Part shown: positions 42,389-51,590 of the stretch, piece by piece
Numbering within the stretch: position 1 is the first letter of the stretch
How the letters are laid out: every line of letters begins with the position of its first letter
DNA from: DASQZK01 sp963809925
GTDB lineage: Bacteria; Bacteroidota; Bacteroidia; Bacteroidales; GCA-2748055
Direction: 5' to 3'
NCBI GenBank assembly: GCA_963809925.1
Contig: CAWELH010000008.1
Span: forward strand, 558,001 to 622,000
Length of the DNA stretch: 64,000 nucleotides
Program-made: the position numbers and the translations under genes
Notes under the pieces: generated by a model
Databases searched by the model: none
What the model was told of the DNA's origin: nothing
What the model saw: only the letters and a program-made list of their open reading frames with translations

Positions 42389-44134
42389 ATGAAAAAACTA
42401 AGCTTCCTCATTCTCCTGTCATTGATGGGATACCTGGTCAGTGCCCAGGAAAAACCAAACACCGCCTATCCGTTCGATCCGGCCACACAGCGCGACAGCA
42501 GCATCAAAGCCGGTGAGATCATTGAACGGCAGTTTTCAGCTTCAAAAATATATCCCGGTACAGTAAGAACTTACTGGATCTATGTCCCGGCGGGTTATTC
42601 ACCGGATAAACCTGCCTGCCTGTATGTCAATATGGACGGTATCCAGTTCAATGCACCGGTCGTATTCGATAACCTGATCGCCAGCGGGGAGATGCCGGTG
42701 ACCATTGGCGTCTTTGTCGGATCAGGAAAGGTAGTCAACGATGATAATAAAACGTTAAGGTACAACCGGAGCAATGAATTTGACAGAACCGACGATACCT
42801 TTGTCGGCTTTTTGCTTGACGAATTATTGCCCGATGCAGAAAAGCAAAAGACCAGTGACGGCAGGCCAATACGGTTCTCCAAAAATTCCAACGACCGTGC
42901 CATTGCCGGAGCAAGCAGTGGCGCCATCTGTGCATTTACGGCAGCATGGCAACGGCCGGATGCCTTCAGCAGGGTATTCAGCGCTATAGGTACCTATGTA
43001 TCCATGCGGGGAGGAAACGACTACCCGGCACTGATCCGAAAGACGGAGCCCAAAGTTTTGCGAATCTATCTCCAGGACGGGATTTATGATGCCTGGAACC
43101 CGCTGTTCGGAAGCTGGTTTGAAGCTAATCTCCTGATGGAATCGGCTTTGAATTTTGCCGGGTATGAGGTCAATCATCTCTGGGGACGGGGCGGACATGA
43201 TGGTAAAGACGCCACCGGGATTTTCCCTGATGTCATGCGCTGGCTCTGGAAGGGATGGCCGGCAAAAGTTCAGCAGGGTACCTCTCTGAATGATATGCTT
43301 ACCACCATTCTTCTAAAGGATGAAGGCTGGAACTCTTTGAAACTTCCTGTCACCGCCACAGGAGAATTATTCCCTGATAAAGCCGGAAACATACATTTCC
43401 AGGATGAAAAGGGTGAGGTATATAAACTGGATCCATCCGATAAAGCTTCCGTTAAAATGGAACTAAGAGATGGTGATCATCTCATCGGTTCCGGAAGTAA
43501 TGAACTGTATATCGCCAGTTCAAGGGGCACCATTACTGCATGGGGTCCCGGGAAGAACGAGGTTGTTGCCTCAGGGATGAAGAATGCGGTCCATCTTGAG
43601 GTCACTCCGGAGAAGGATATTTACATGACACGCGTTTATGATGACAGGGAAAGTACCCTTTGGCAAATCAAATCAGGCGGTGGAAAGCACCGTATCCATC
43701 GACTTCGTTTTGGTGGATCCTACTTCGCAATTTATCCCAATCATCACCTTCTGATGCAGACAGAACAACATTCCGAATGGATCTACAGCTATGTGATCAA
43801 CAACGAGGGCAGCCTGATGGATGGCCAACGTTTTTATTGGCTTCATAACACCGACAATTACAGCTTTGAGGAAAACGGCGGCATGACCTTCGATGAAAAT
43901 GGCAATCTCTACGTGGCCACCAAAATGGGAATCCAGGTGTGTGATCAGAACGGTCGTGTGAGGGCAATTCTTACACTGCCTTCAGGACCCGTCACGGCTG
44001 TGACGTTTGGAGGGAAGGATCACAACATCCTCTATGCTATATCAGCAGGGAAGATATACCGCAGGAAACTGAATACCAAAGGGGTATCATCCTGGATGGC
44101 CCCAATAGAGCCTGCTTCACAGGGAGCGGGGTAA
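42389..44134 (+). CDS. Secreted esterase fused to an SMP-30/gluconolactonase propeller
   Basis: A 581-residue protein with signal (1-20, Val-Ser-Ala-Gln). Residues about 40-300 form an esterase of the feruloyl/Esterase_PHB-like alpha/beta-hydrolase class: nucleophile Ser176 in Gly-Ala-Ser-Ser-Gly, Asp in 'LQDGIYDAW' and His in 'WGRGGHDGKD'. Residues about 310-575 are a six-bladed SMP-30/strictosidine-synthase propeller ('NEVVASGMKNAVHLEVTPEK', 'MTFDENGNLYVAT'). The pair could remove an ester and then open a sugar lactone, but the order of reactions and the substrate are inference. Confidence 0.83.
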   Translation: MKKLSFLILLSLMGYLVSAQEKPNTAYPFDPATQRDSSIKAGEIIERQFSASKIYPGTVRTYWIYVPAGYSPDKPACLYVNMDGIQFNAPVVFDNLIASGEMPVTIGVFVGSGKVVNDDNKTLRYNRSNEFDRTDDTFVGFLLDELLPDAEKQKTSDGRPIRFSKNSNDRAIAGASSGAICAFTAAWQRPDAFSRVFSAIGTYVSMRGGNDYPALIRKTEPKVLRIYLQDGIYDAWNPLFGSWFEANLLMESALNFAGYEVNHLWGRGGHDGKDATGIFPDVMRWLWKGWPAKVQQGTSLNDMLTTILLKDEGWNSLKLPVTATGELFPDKAGNIHFQDEKGEVYKLDPSDKASVKMELRDGDHLIGSGSNELYIASSRGTITAWGPGKNEVVASGMKNAVHLEVTPEKDIYMTRVYDDRESTLWQIKSGGGKHRIHRLRFGGSYFAIYPNHHLLMQTEQHSEWIYSYVINNEGSLMDGQRFYWLHNTDNYSFEENGGMTFDENGNLYVATKMGIQVCDQNGRVRAILTLPSGPVTAVTFGGKDHNILYAISAGKIYRRKLNTKGVSSWMAPIEPASQGAG

Positions 44135-44139
44135 ATGTG

Positions 44140-44169
44140 ATTGGATTGCTGTTTTTTTTTGCATCTTTG
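44140..44169 (+). promoter_or_regulatory. Putative promoter of the DUF2279 gene
   Basis: ATTG (44140-44143), an 18-base spacer containing a T run, and CATCTTTG (44162-44169) fit the phylum promoter with one mismatch in each box. Start codon at 44190. Confidence 0.35.
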
Positions 44170-44189
44170 CTCATCATGATCCTTTTCGA

Positions 44190-45110
44190 ATGCAAAAATC
44201 GGTATTGCCCCTTTTATTTATCATACTCATACTACTTAGCCTGAAATCTCAGGCCCAGGACAGTATCTCCACAGATATCCCCGAACAAATAAACAGGAAG
44301 GTTCTGTACAAAGCCATATCATTGGAGACCGCGTACTACGCCGGGGCAATGCTTATCCTTCAGAATACCTGGTATCAAGATCGCGATGTCGTTCCGTTTC
44401 ATTTTTATAATGATAATTCCGGATACCTTCAGGTCGATAAATTCGGACATGCATTTGGTGCCTATGTGGAAAGTTATATAGGATACCAATGGCTGTTAAA
44501 AACAGGAATGTCTAAGTCAAAAGCGCTGATTTACGGCGGGTCCCTCGGACTTATCCTTCAAACACCAATTGAAATCATGGACGGCATTCATGAAGGCTGG
44601 GGATTTTCATGGGGAGATATGGCAGCCAATACCCTGGGAGCCAGCCTGGTGGTGGGGCAGGAATTCCTTTTTCATGAACAGTTATTAAGGTATAAGTTCA
44701 GCTACTCAGAATCTGTATACTCGGTGCATGCCAACGGATACCTTGGGAAAAATGCTGCCGACAGAATACTATCCGACTACAACGGACATACCTACTGGCT
44801 AACCGTGCCCGTGAACTGTCTCATCCATAAGGCACTTCTTCCCTCCTGGGTTAGTCTGGCAGCTGGCTATGGTGCGAATGGTATGTATGGTGAATACACC
44901 AATATTACAAGCTATAAAGGTGTTGAGATACCCCCGGCAACACGCTACAGACAGTTTTTTCTTTCCCTGGATGTAGACTGGACAAAAATAAATCCTCATT
45001 CGAAAATTGCCAGTATCCTCCTGAAGGGACTAACATTTATCAAACTGCCATTCCCTGCACTGGAATACAATTCAACGGGCAAAGTCAGGGCTCACTGGTT
45101 ATATTTTTAA
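44190..45110 (+). CDS. DUF2279 envelope protein
   Basis: A 306-residue protein with signal (1-22, Ser-Gln-Ala-Gln). 'YLQVDKFGHAFGAY' and 'GFSWGDMAANTLGASL' are the hallmarks of DUF2279, related to the YfiM lipoprotein family. Conserved His and Asp in a membrane-near helix pair suggest a membrane-bound enzyme or structural protein; no function is established. The C-terminal half is beta-rich, possibly interacting with the outer membrane. Confidence 0.75.
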   Translation: MQKSVLPLLFIILILLSLKSQAQDSISTDIPEQINRKVLYKAISLETAYYAGAMLILQNTWYQDRDVVPFHFYNDNSGYLQVDKFGHAFGAYVESYIGYQWLLKTGMSKSKALIYGGSLGLILQTPIEIMDGIHEGWGFSWGDMAANTLGASLVVGQEFLFHEQLLRYKFSYSESVYSVHANGYLGKNAADRILSDYNGHTYWLTVPVNCLIHKALLPSWVSLAAGYGANGMYGEYTNITSYKGVEIPPATRYRQFFLSLDVDWTKINPHSKIASILLKGLTFIKLPFPALEYNSTGKVRAHWLYF

Positions 45111-45123
45111 ATAATAAGTTTTA

Positions 45124-45152
45124 TTTGCATCAACCGTTTTTCTCTATTTCTG
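45124..45152 (+). promoter_or_regulatory. Putative promoter of the amino acid decarboxylase gene
   Basis: TTTG (45124-45127, followed by C as often in Bacteroides), a 17-base spacer and TATTTCTG (45145-45152, one mismatch). Transcription would begin about 30 bases before the ATG at 45190. Confidence 0.45.
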
Positions 45153-45189
45153 TTTTATTGGAACTCTTCCTTGATTCATTCAGAAACAG

Positions 45190-46692
45190 ATGAATAAAAT
45201 TATGCAACAATCCCGCAAATCGCCCCTCGAAATCAACAGCACCGAGTTCAGAAGAATAGGACATGAGCTTGTTGACATCATAGCCAATTTCAATGAATCA
45301 ATAGGTGATGGACCCGTGACAAGCGGCGAATCACCGGATCAGATCCAATCAATTCTTGGAAATTCTAAACTTCCGGAAAAAGGCATATCACCGGCCGATC
45401 TTATCTCCCGTACTGCGGATCTCCTCCTCCACCATTCACTTTTCAACGGGCATCCTAAATTTTTGGGCTATATCACATCCTCCCCCGCTCCCATCGGTGC
45501 ATTGGCTGACTTGCTCGCATCAGCCGTCAACCCGAATGTCGGTGCAAATATCTTAAGTCCGGTGGCCACAGCGATCGAAAAACAAACAATTCAATGGCTT
45601 TCGCAATTTATCGGTCTTCCTTCCGGTTACGGTGGTATTCTTGTAAGCGGAGGAAACATGGCGAATTTTACGGCATTCCTGGCAGCCCGTACAGCCAAAG
45701 CGCCGGAAATGCTAAAAGAGGTTGGACTGAGGCATCTTCCTGCCGAAATGGTGATTTATTGCCCACAAACCACACACACATGGATTGAAAAGGCCGTTGT
45801 GCTTTTTGGGCATGGAAAAAGTTCGCTTCGGTGGATTCCCCTGGATGAGCATTACAGGCTTGATACCGGATCCCTGGAAAAAGCCATTCAGCGGGATCTG
45901 GCCTGCGGGAAACAGCCCTTTATGGTTGTAGGTACGGCAGGTGATGTGAGTACCGGTGTTGTGGATAATCTCTATCAGACTGCCTCGGTCTGTAAAAAAT
46001 ACGGGTTATGGTTCCATATCGATGGTGCCTATGGAATACCCGCTGCGGCGCTTCCTGGCCTCGGGAATCTCTTTGATGGGATTGAGGAGGCAGATTCCCT
46101 GGCACTGGATCCACATAAATGGCTGTATGCCCCACTTGAAGTTGGCTGCACACTGGTGAAAAATCCGCAGCATCTTATCAATTCTTACAGTTCACATCCG
46201 GATTATTACAATTTTAGTAACGATGAAGAACGTACCACAAATTTTTATGAATTCGGCCTTCAGAATTCAAGAGGCTTCAGAGCGCTGAAAGTCTGGATGG
46301 CCCTTCAACAGGTTGGAAGTAAAGGGTATATAGAGATGATAGCCGAAGATATCAGGCTTTCAGAGCTGTTTTATAAAAAAGCTGTAAATCATCCGGAGCT
46401 TGAAGCGGTGACTCAAAACCTCAGCATCGCTACCATGAGATACGTGCCTCAGGCTTTAAAAATGAACGAGGAAGCGAAAGAAAAATATCTGAATGAACTG
46501 AATGAAGAGTTGCTGAACGAAATCCAACGACAGGGAGAAATGTTCCTGTCGAATGCTGTAATATCTGGAAGGTATTGTCTGAGAGGCTGTATTGTAAATT
46601 TCAGGACTTCAGAAAAAGACATCAATGAAATGATTGGGATCATCGTCAGGGAAGGCAGAAATATCCATCAAAAAAAGTCTGCAGCCCAATAG
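45190..46692 (+). CDS. Group II PLP-dependent decarboxylase, aromatic-L-amino-acid type
   Basis: A 500-residue cytoplasmic enzyme of the AADC/tyrosine decarboxylase group. PLP is bound by Lys310 in Asp-Pro-His-Lys-Trp; His196 stacks on the ring and Asp278 in His-Ile-Asp-Gly-Ala pairs with the pyridine nitrogen. 'HPKFLGYITSSPAPIGALADLLAS' resembles the substrate-side loop of tryptophan/phenylalanine/DOPA decarboxylases (given here only as a family mark). Product would be an aromatic amine. No transporter or antiporter for acid resistance is adjacent. A second Met at 45205 is an alternative start. Confidence 0.87.
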   Translation: MNKIMQQSRKSPLEINSTEFRRIGHELVDIIANFNESIGDGPVTSGESPDQIQSILGNSKLPEKGISPADLISRTADLLLHHSLFNGHPKFLGYITSSPAPIGALADLLASAVNPNVGANILSPVATAIEKQTIQWLSQFIGLPSGYGGILVSGGNMANFTAFLAARTAKAPEMLKEVGLRHLPAEMVIYCPQTTHTWIEKAVVLFGHGKSSLRWIPLDEHYRLDTGSLEKAIQRDLACGKQPFMVVGTAGDVSTGVVDNLYQTASVCKKYGLWFHIDGAYGIPAAALPGLGNLFDGIEEADSLALDPHKWLYAPLEVGCTLVKNPQHLINSYSSHPDYYNFSNDEERTTNFYEFGLQNSRGFRALKVWMALQQVGSKGYIEMIAEDIRLSELFYKKAVNHPELEAVTQNLSIATMRYVPQALKMNEEAKEKYLNELNEELLNEIQRQGEMFLSNAVISGRYCLRGCIVNFRTSEKDINEMIGIIVREGRNIHQKKSAAQ

Positions 46693-46769
46693 CTTTTCTC
46701 TCCCGGAGAATATTATCTCCACCTGAATTTCAGTATTGCCGGATACTTTCTCCATCTCCGCAGGAATTC

Positions 46770-49559
46770 TCATTGATCAACACAAAGAGGTATAATTTTT
46801 ACGGGGCCAAGAAGTCCTGAAGGCATCCATGGCCAGGTAGAAGCATCAAACGGTCTGTAGGTCAGGTCTACAAAATTGATCTCATGGAAGTTTCGCCATG
46901 TAAGACCGTGTGTATCCATATAAATGATCCGGTTTGCCATAAGGTTGGCTACCTCTATCTCAAGGCTGTTTTCCCCTTCATGAAGAAATGATCCGATCCG
47001 GGCTTGCGCAGGCACACTCCAGACTATGCCGGCATCTTTATCGTTCACCCAAACCCTGGCGCTTTCACGCACATCTCCCAGATCGAGGATGTATTCATCA
47101 CTGTTCAGGCTGTCTAAAACAAACGTTGTATGGTACCGTGCAGTTCCTGAAAACCATACTAAAGCGCTGTCTGACGATTCTGTCCAGGATATCAGGCTGT
47201 CTGTTTCCCGGTTATCGGGAATCAGTGGACCTCCTTCCGTGAACGACAGTTTCCATGGCCCATTGATCTCAATTACTCTGTCCTCAGGAAAGAGATAGTC
47301 CCATTTGACGGAATGAATATGATCCCTGGCTGAGATACGAATAAACAGGGCTTCCCCCGGTTTCATATTAAGTCTGACGCGGGTCATTCCAAGTTTGTTG
47401 GAATAGGTCGCTTTCCCAAACCTCCCGTCGAGTGGATTAAGAATTATCACCGACCTGCCGGTAGCATTCAGGGCCACATATTCCGATATTGTGTCTGAAG
47501 TGTGATTCACAAGGTAGTACCACGTATCACCACCGTCAACCTTTTTAATGTATTTCAGCCCCGAATTAACCAGTTCTTCTTCCTTAACTCCGGCAATGTG
47601 GAGCGCCCCCGGCAAGGTATGCGACAGTATAATCATGCCTTCTCCATAATTATGAATTTCAGGGGTGAGGCCTGAATCGTTCATGGACAGCCCTGCCAAT
47701 AATGAATGTAGAGAATCCTTCCTTGACTTCAACTCACTGAAACCCGGAACATCGAACGGGAGCCTTTCAAATATGATAACAGCTCCTTTCTCCGCCAGGA
47801 GCAGGAGATGATTTAGGGTAGCCAGGGGCATGTAGTTGGTCTCAGGTACAACGATGACTTTGTATGCTGTGCCGTCACCAGTTATCCTGATCGCATGATT
47901 TACTACCCCGGCCATGCTAATCATCCGGTCGGAAACAAAATCGAAGGCAAATCCTTTTTCCGTCAATGACCTGGCCAGCTTATAAAATGCTGTCGGTTGA
48001 AGCCATTCTCCGATGTTGTGCACAGAGAGCTGCATATCGAGCTTACCGTTTGTATGCCAGGCATCCTCCACAGGCCAGTATAGGAGAATATCATTCCCGG
48101 TATGACCTGACTGCAAAACAGACTGGCATCGGGTGATATAATCATTCAGACCGCTGAGATGCGGCCAGAAGGAATTGGAAGGCGCAAAGTTCACGGATGC
48201 ATAAAAAAGCCATCCCGGCCAGGCTACAGATTCAGGTGAATATGTTGTTCCGTGATAAAAGATATGATTGACGCCGGCCAGGAAAGCCACTTCAGCCTGA
48301 GCCTTGCATTCCTGTAAGGGCACTTTGAAATGTTCCCCGAGCCAGGTAAAAGTTTCGGATGAGGCCAGCTTTTTGCCCATTACATTTGCCGCGGATGTTG
48401 CAAATTTCATCATCAATGGATCGGGTTGGACGTTAAGGGTATCAAAGGTATATTCATGAAGCCCGGGAATTGGAAACCGGGTATATCCGTACGTCTCACA
48501 TTCCGGAATATCTACGGAAGCATAAAGATCCAAAAGGTTTCCCGGTGAACCGTGTGCCTGGTTTCTCGACAACCCATGCTTCCCATGGATCCATGCACTC
48601 CAGGGTAATGTGAAATTATTAAGCAGCATTTCTGACATGGTCCGCCTGTAGTCAGCCTGTATACGACGCACACTATCACTGTTCCCGGCACTTACAAGTT
48701 CCCTTATATATAAACGTGCGTCATATCCACGGCGTTGTTGGAATTCATCGAACAAACAGTCTGAAAAATCAGCATCGTATACTTCATAACTATCATTAAA
48801 ATAACCTCTGACCTGCGGTGATTGCTTCCCAAACGCATCATCAAACCTGCCAAGGTACTGATTCAGAGCATCTATTGACAGATGGTCCATGGTGTATCCT
48901 TCACCACCTGGTGCAGCCCGCTTCACCTGCTGTCCGGTTTTACCCCCGAATGCAGCAAATATTATCCATTCTCCCTTATCGGCAGTCCAGCTCAAACGAC
49001 CGGTAGAGTCCAATTTATCCAGCAGCGAGAGTCTCCTTCCTGTTCTGTCATATGCGGTAAGTGCAAGAAGTTTGGCAACGGTATCCTGCGGCGCACTATC
49101 GTTAATGGTGATCTTTCGGCTGAAGCTGCCGCCGTGGCATTTATAAGTTTGAATGATCAGCTTTGAAGCTGCATTCCTGGCGGTGATCTGCGGGCCGCCA
49201 AAAGGCCAGCCGGTGCCAAGATTCATGTCAACCTGCATGTTATATGTTTCAGCTTTCTCCGTCGTGTAATTCAGAACATCCATCCATTCCGGAGACAGAA
49301 AATCAATGTATTGATCTTCGAATCCAATGGCACCAAAAATCGGCGTGATCTCCACACCGCCAAAACCAGCCTCATGGTATTTTTCCAGCAGATGCCCCAG
49401 ATCAGTTCTGTTCACTCCATTCCCCATCCACCACCATCTCGTCCAGGGCCGGTTTGTAGAAGTCTGCTCAGGCCAGGGACCTGCATTATTCTCGACAGCC
49501 GGTTTGCAGGCGGACACGATAACGAAGAAACAGGCAAGTGGAATTTTTATGTATTTCAT
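46770..49559 (-). CDS. Glycoside hydrolase family 106 alpha-L-rhamnosidase-like lipoprotein
   Basis: A 929-residue lipoprotein (lipobox Ser-Ala-Cys, about residue 18). 'RPWTRWWWMGNGVN' and 'EAGFGGVEITPIFG' are the diagnostic opening of GH106, followed by a TIM-barrel catalytic core, and a C-terminal jelly roll (about 780-920: 'ARVWVNDKDAGIVWSVP'). GH106 enzymes release alpha-L-rhamnose from pectins such as rhamnogalacturonan, by inversion. A rhamnose mutarotase gene lies upstream on the same strand, which supports the substrate. Confidence 0.9.
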   Translation of the reverse strand: MKYIKIPLACFFVIVSACKPAVENNAGPWPEQTSTNRPWTRWWWMGNGVNRTDLGHLLEKYHEAGFGGVEITPIFGAIGFEDQYIDFLSPEWMDVLNYTTEKAETYNMQVDMNLGTGWPFGGPQITARNAASKLIIQTYKCHGGSFSRKITINDSAPQDTVAKLLALTAYDRTGRRLSLLDKLDSTGRLSWTADKGEWIIFAAFGGKTGQQVKRAAPGGEGYTMDHLSIDALNQYLGRFDDAFGKQSPQVRGYFNDSYEVYDADFSDCLFDEFQQRRGYDARLYIRELVSAGNSDSVRRIQADYRRTMSEMLLNNFTLPWSAWIHGKHGLSRNQAHGSPGNLLDLYASVDIPECETYGYTRFPIPGLHEYTFDTLNVQPDPLMMKFATSAANVMGKKLASSETFTWLGEHFKVPLQECKAQAEVAFLAGVNHIFYHGTTYSPESVAWPGWLFYASVNFAPSNSFWPHLSGLNDYITRCQSVLQSGHTGNDILLYWPVEDAWHTNGKLDMQLSVHNIGEWLQPTAFYKLARSLTEKGFAFDFVSDRMISMAGVVNHAIRITGDGTAYKVIVVPETNYMPLATLNHLLLLAEKGAVIIFERLPFDVPGFSELKSRKDSLHSLLAGLSMNDSGLTPEIHNYGEGMIILSHTLPGALHIAGVKEEELVNSGLKYIKKVDGGDTWYYLVNHTSDTISEYVALNATGRSVIILNPLDGRFGKATYSNKLGMTRVRLNMKPGEALFIRISARDHIHSVKWDYLFPEDRVIEINGPWKLSFTEGGPLIPDNRETDSLISWTESSDSALVWFSGTARYHTTFVLDSLNSDEYILDLGDVRESARVWVNDKDAGIVWSVPAQARIGSFLHEGENSLEIEVANLMANRIIYMDTHGLTWRNFHEINFVDLTYRPFDASTWPWMPSGLLGPVKIIPLCVDQ

Positions 49560-49750
49560 ATTTCAGGCATTGTGGTAAATATATTTTAAGGCAGGAAATA
49601 TCGTAGTTTTACCTATGTGTCTGTTGATATCAGCGCCAGATCCGGAAGGGTGCTCACTGTAGCATACTGACCGGACAGGATTATGTCCGTTATTTCGACC
49701 TTCATAAGAATAGACCTTATCCCCGTTGGCAGTTGCCAGACGTATCATTT

Positions 49751-50062
49751 CTAATCCATATGAAAAACTTCCAAAAGCGGAAGGCTGACCGGAGAAAAAT
49801 CAGGATTTGTTTCCATGAGATCGGCCATGGCCGACCACCACTTTTTCATAATTTCATATTTTCCAAGATCCTGAGAGTTTTTGCCCCCGGTCTTCTGGAC
49901 TGCAAAAAGCGTATGGGTATCTTCATCCAGAAAGATCGAATAATCCTGCACGCCGGAATCGTGCAACAAGGTTTTCAGTTCAGGCCATATTTCGAGATGC
50001 CGCCGGATATATTCTTCTTTTGCTCCCGGTTTCAATTTCATTTTAAATGCTGTCCTTTTCAT
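49751..50062 (-). CDS. rhaM: L-rhamnose mutarotase RhaM
   Basis: A 103-residue protein, the standard length. His22 and Tyr41 stand at the catalytic positions of E. coli RhaM, and 'KKWWSAMADLME' holds the conserved Trp pair. It interconverts the alpha and beta anomers of L-rhamnose, speeding use of the sugar released by GH106. It is about 190 bases upstream of the GH106 gene on the same strand. The spacer has a 61-codon frame (49563-49748) that is not called. No rhaA, rhaB or rhaD is in the window. Confidence 0.92.
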   Translation of the reverse strand: MKRTAFKMKLKPGAKEEYIRRHLEIWPELKTLLHDSGVQDYSIFLDEDTHTLFAVQKTGGKNSQDLGKYEIMKKWWSAMADLMETNPDFSPVSLPLLEVFHMD

Positions 50063-50211
50063 TGATGCTCTATTTATAATACTTGATAATCATTTAATTG
50101 TCTGAATATTGCCGTGGTGAAAAGTAAGAAAAATAATTAATTTTGTTTATATTATCTCACCGTATGAATAATCCGGTAACCTCAATTTACCCTGAATATA
50201 TTGATGAACCT

Positions 50212-51225
50212 ATGAAAACAACTCTTTTCCTTCTTCTCCTTTTCGCCCTGGCTGCATGCAATTCTGAACCAACGATTCAAAGATCCACTCCTGCAATTGA
50301 TACAGAATGGTGGCAGGTCGCAGGAAATCCCGACCTGGGAAGCTACAACACAGACAGGCAACAACCTGTGGATTTTGCCGTTTGGCAGGCGGGTGACGGC
50401 ACATGGCAGCTCTGGTCATGTATCAGAAATACCGGCTGTGGAGAAAAAACAAGGCTGTTGTATCGATGGGAAGGAAGCTCCCTTACTACTGCTGACTGGC
50501 AGCCAAAAGGCATTGCCATGGAAGCCGATACCACATTAGGGCGAAACCTCCGGCGGTTTGCAGGCTCCATACGTGTTCAGAATGAAGGATACTGGTACAT
50601 GTTTTACGGAGGCTGGGACAGGATCTGCCTCGCAACCAGTACGGATGGAAAAACTTTCTCAAGGGTGATCAACGACAGGGGGCAGACCGATCTTTTCAGA
50701 GGACCCTTTATGAACACCAGGGACGCCATGGTTCTTCGCGATCACAATCTTTTTTACTGCTACTATTCCGGGCATACTGATCATTTGGGAATGACAGAGG
50801 AGAACGGCCAAAAGATTATACAGCCATACAAGAGCGCTGTTTTTTGCCGTACCTCAGCCGATCTGAAACACTGGAGCGAACCGGTCATGGTATCGGCCGG
50901 TGGAGAAGCAGGAAATCAATCCGACTGGTATGGTGGTGCGTCGGAATGCCCTTTCGTGGTTAAAAAAGATGGCTGGTATTACCTGTTCAGAAACCAGGTA
51001 TATGGCGAGAACAGCCTTAACACACAGTACGCTTCAGCCAATCCGTTTGATTTTGGTGTAGGAAACGATGATTTTACTATTGGTACACTGCCGGTGGCTG
51101 CACCTGAGATCGTGTCTCAGGACGGAGAATACTATATTTTTTATCTGAATCCGGGACTGAATGGAATCCGGGCATCGAAGCTGAACTGGGAACCAATGGA
51201 ACCAGAGATGAATAAGGATGAATAA
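50212..51225 (+). CDS. Five-bladed beta-propeller glycosidase-like lipoprotein (GH43/GH32 superfamily)
   Basis: A 337-residue lipoprotein (lipobox Ala-Ala-Cys). The body has the repeated strand pattern of GH43, GH32 and GH130 propellers: 'YWYMFYGGWDRICLATSTDG', 'CRTSADLKHWSEP', 'CPFVVKKDGWYYLFRNQ' and 'EIVSQDGEYYIFYL'. The family and catalytic acids cannot be fixed by eye. The ATG at 50212 starts the lipoprotein signal; an ATG at 50143 is unlikely. It is divergent from rhaM. Confidence 0.75.
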   Translation: MKTTLFLLLLFALAACNSEPTIQRSTPAIDTEWWQVAGNPDLGSYNTDRQQPVDFAVWQAGDGTWQLWSCIRNTGCGEKTRLLYRWEGSSLTTADWQPKGIAMEADTTLGRNLRRFAGSIRVQNEGYWYMFYGGWDRICLATSTDGKTFSRVINDRGQTDLFRGPFMNTRDAMVLRDHNLFYCYYSGHTDHLGMTEENGQKIIQPYKSAVFCRTSADLKHWSEPVMVSAGGEAGNQSDWYGGASECPFVVKKDGWYYLFRNQVYGENSLNTQYASANPFDFGVGNDDFTIGTLPVAAPEIVSQDGEYYIFYLNPGLNGIRASKLNWEPMEPEMNKDE

Positions 51226-51226
51226 G
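51207..51226. repeat. Exact 10-bp tandem duplication over the stop codon
   Basis: GATGAATAAG occurs twice in a row at the end of the propeller gene and the second copy supplies the TAA stop. It may reflect a recent duplication that changed the C-terminus by a few residues. Confidence 0.7.
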
Positions 51227-51590
51227 GATTAACCGGTATCCAACGTGCCGGGTGAGTATCATCAATTTGAAATCGTATAAAAACGATTTCTTCCGCAAAG
51301 GACGAACATTATGGTGACACATGCCTCTCCATGCATCCCTAAATATCCTTCTGATTTTGATCTTCCCTGCATTGCGGACCAGATCAGCTGGCTTTGCCGA
51401 ACGTTCAATGAGTTGAAAACGATTGGCTGATGTGAAGTGGTATTTAATCCCCTGAGCCAATATTCATTTAGAATTGCTTTCGGATTGCAGCGTTGAATAT
51501 GTCTCAGAATGAAAAGCCAGGGGAATATCCGGCTGCCACATGCATCCGGACGGTATCTCTGTGAAAGGATCCCTCCTATCCCCGGAATCC
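51226..51590. other. Intergenic region between convergent propeller and DUF5686 genes
   Basis: The 365 bases contain a strong hairpin at 51269-51290 and otherwise no recognisable gene. Minus-strand frames at 51077-51460 and 51464-51679 have no domain and overlap real genes, so they are not called. Confidence 0.5.
51269..51290. terminator. Perfect 8-bp hairpin behind the propeller gene
   Basis: GAAATCGT and ACGATTTC pair perfectly around the loop ATAAAA. It lies 43 bases behind one stop codon and converges on the DUF5686 gene, so it may terminate either transcript. The T-tract is poor. Confidence 0.4.

Noticed and set aside
46704..46719. GGAGA and TCTCC around ATATTA between the decarboxylase and GH106 genes as a terminator
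   Set aside because: The stem is only 5 bp and has no T-tract, so it is not distinguishable from chance.
49563..49748. A 61-codon frame between rhaM and the GH106 gene, starting 2 bases after the rhaM stop
   Set aside because: The spacing fits an operon, but the peptide has no recognisable motif, signal or hydrophobic segment. Conservation in relatives would be needed to call it.
51077..51460. A 127-codon minus-strand frame overlapping the end of the propeller gene
   Set aside because: It overlaps a gene with clear lipoprotein and propeller features and has no motif of its own.
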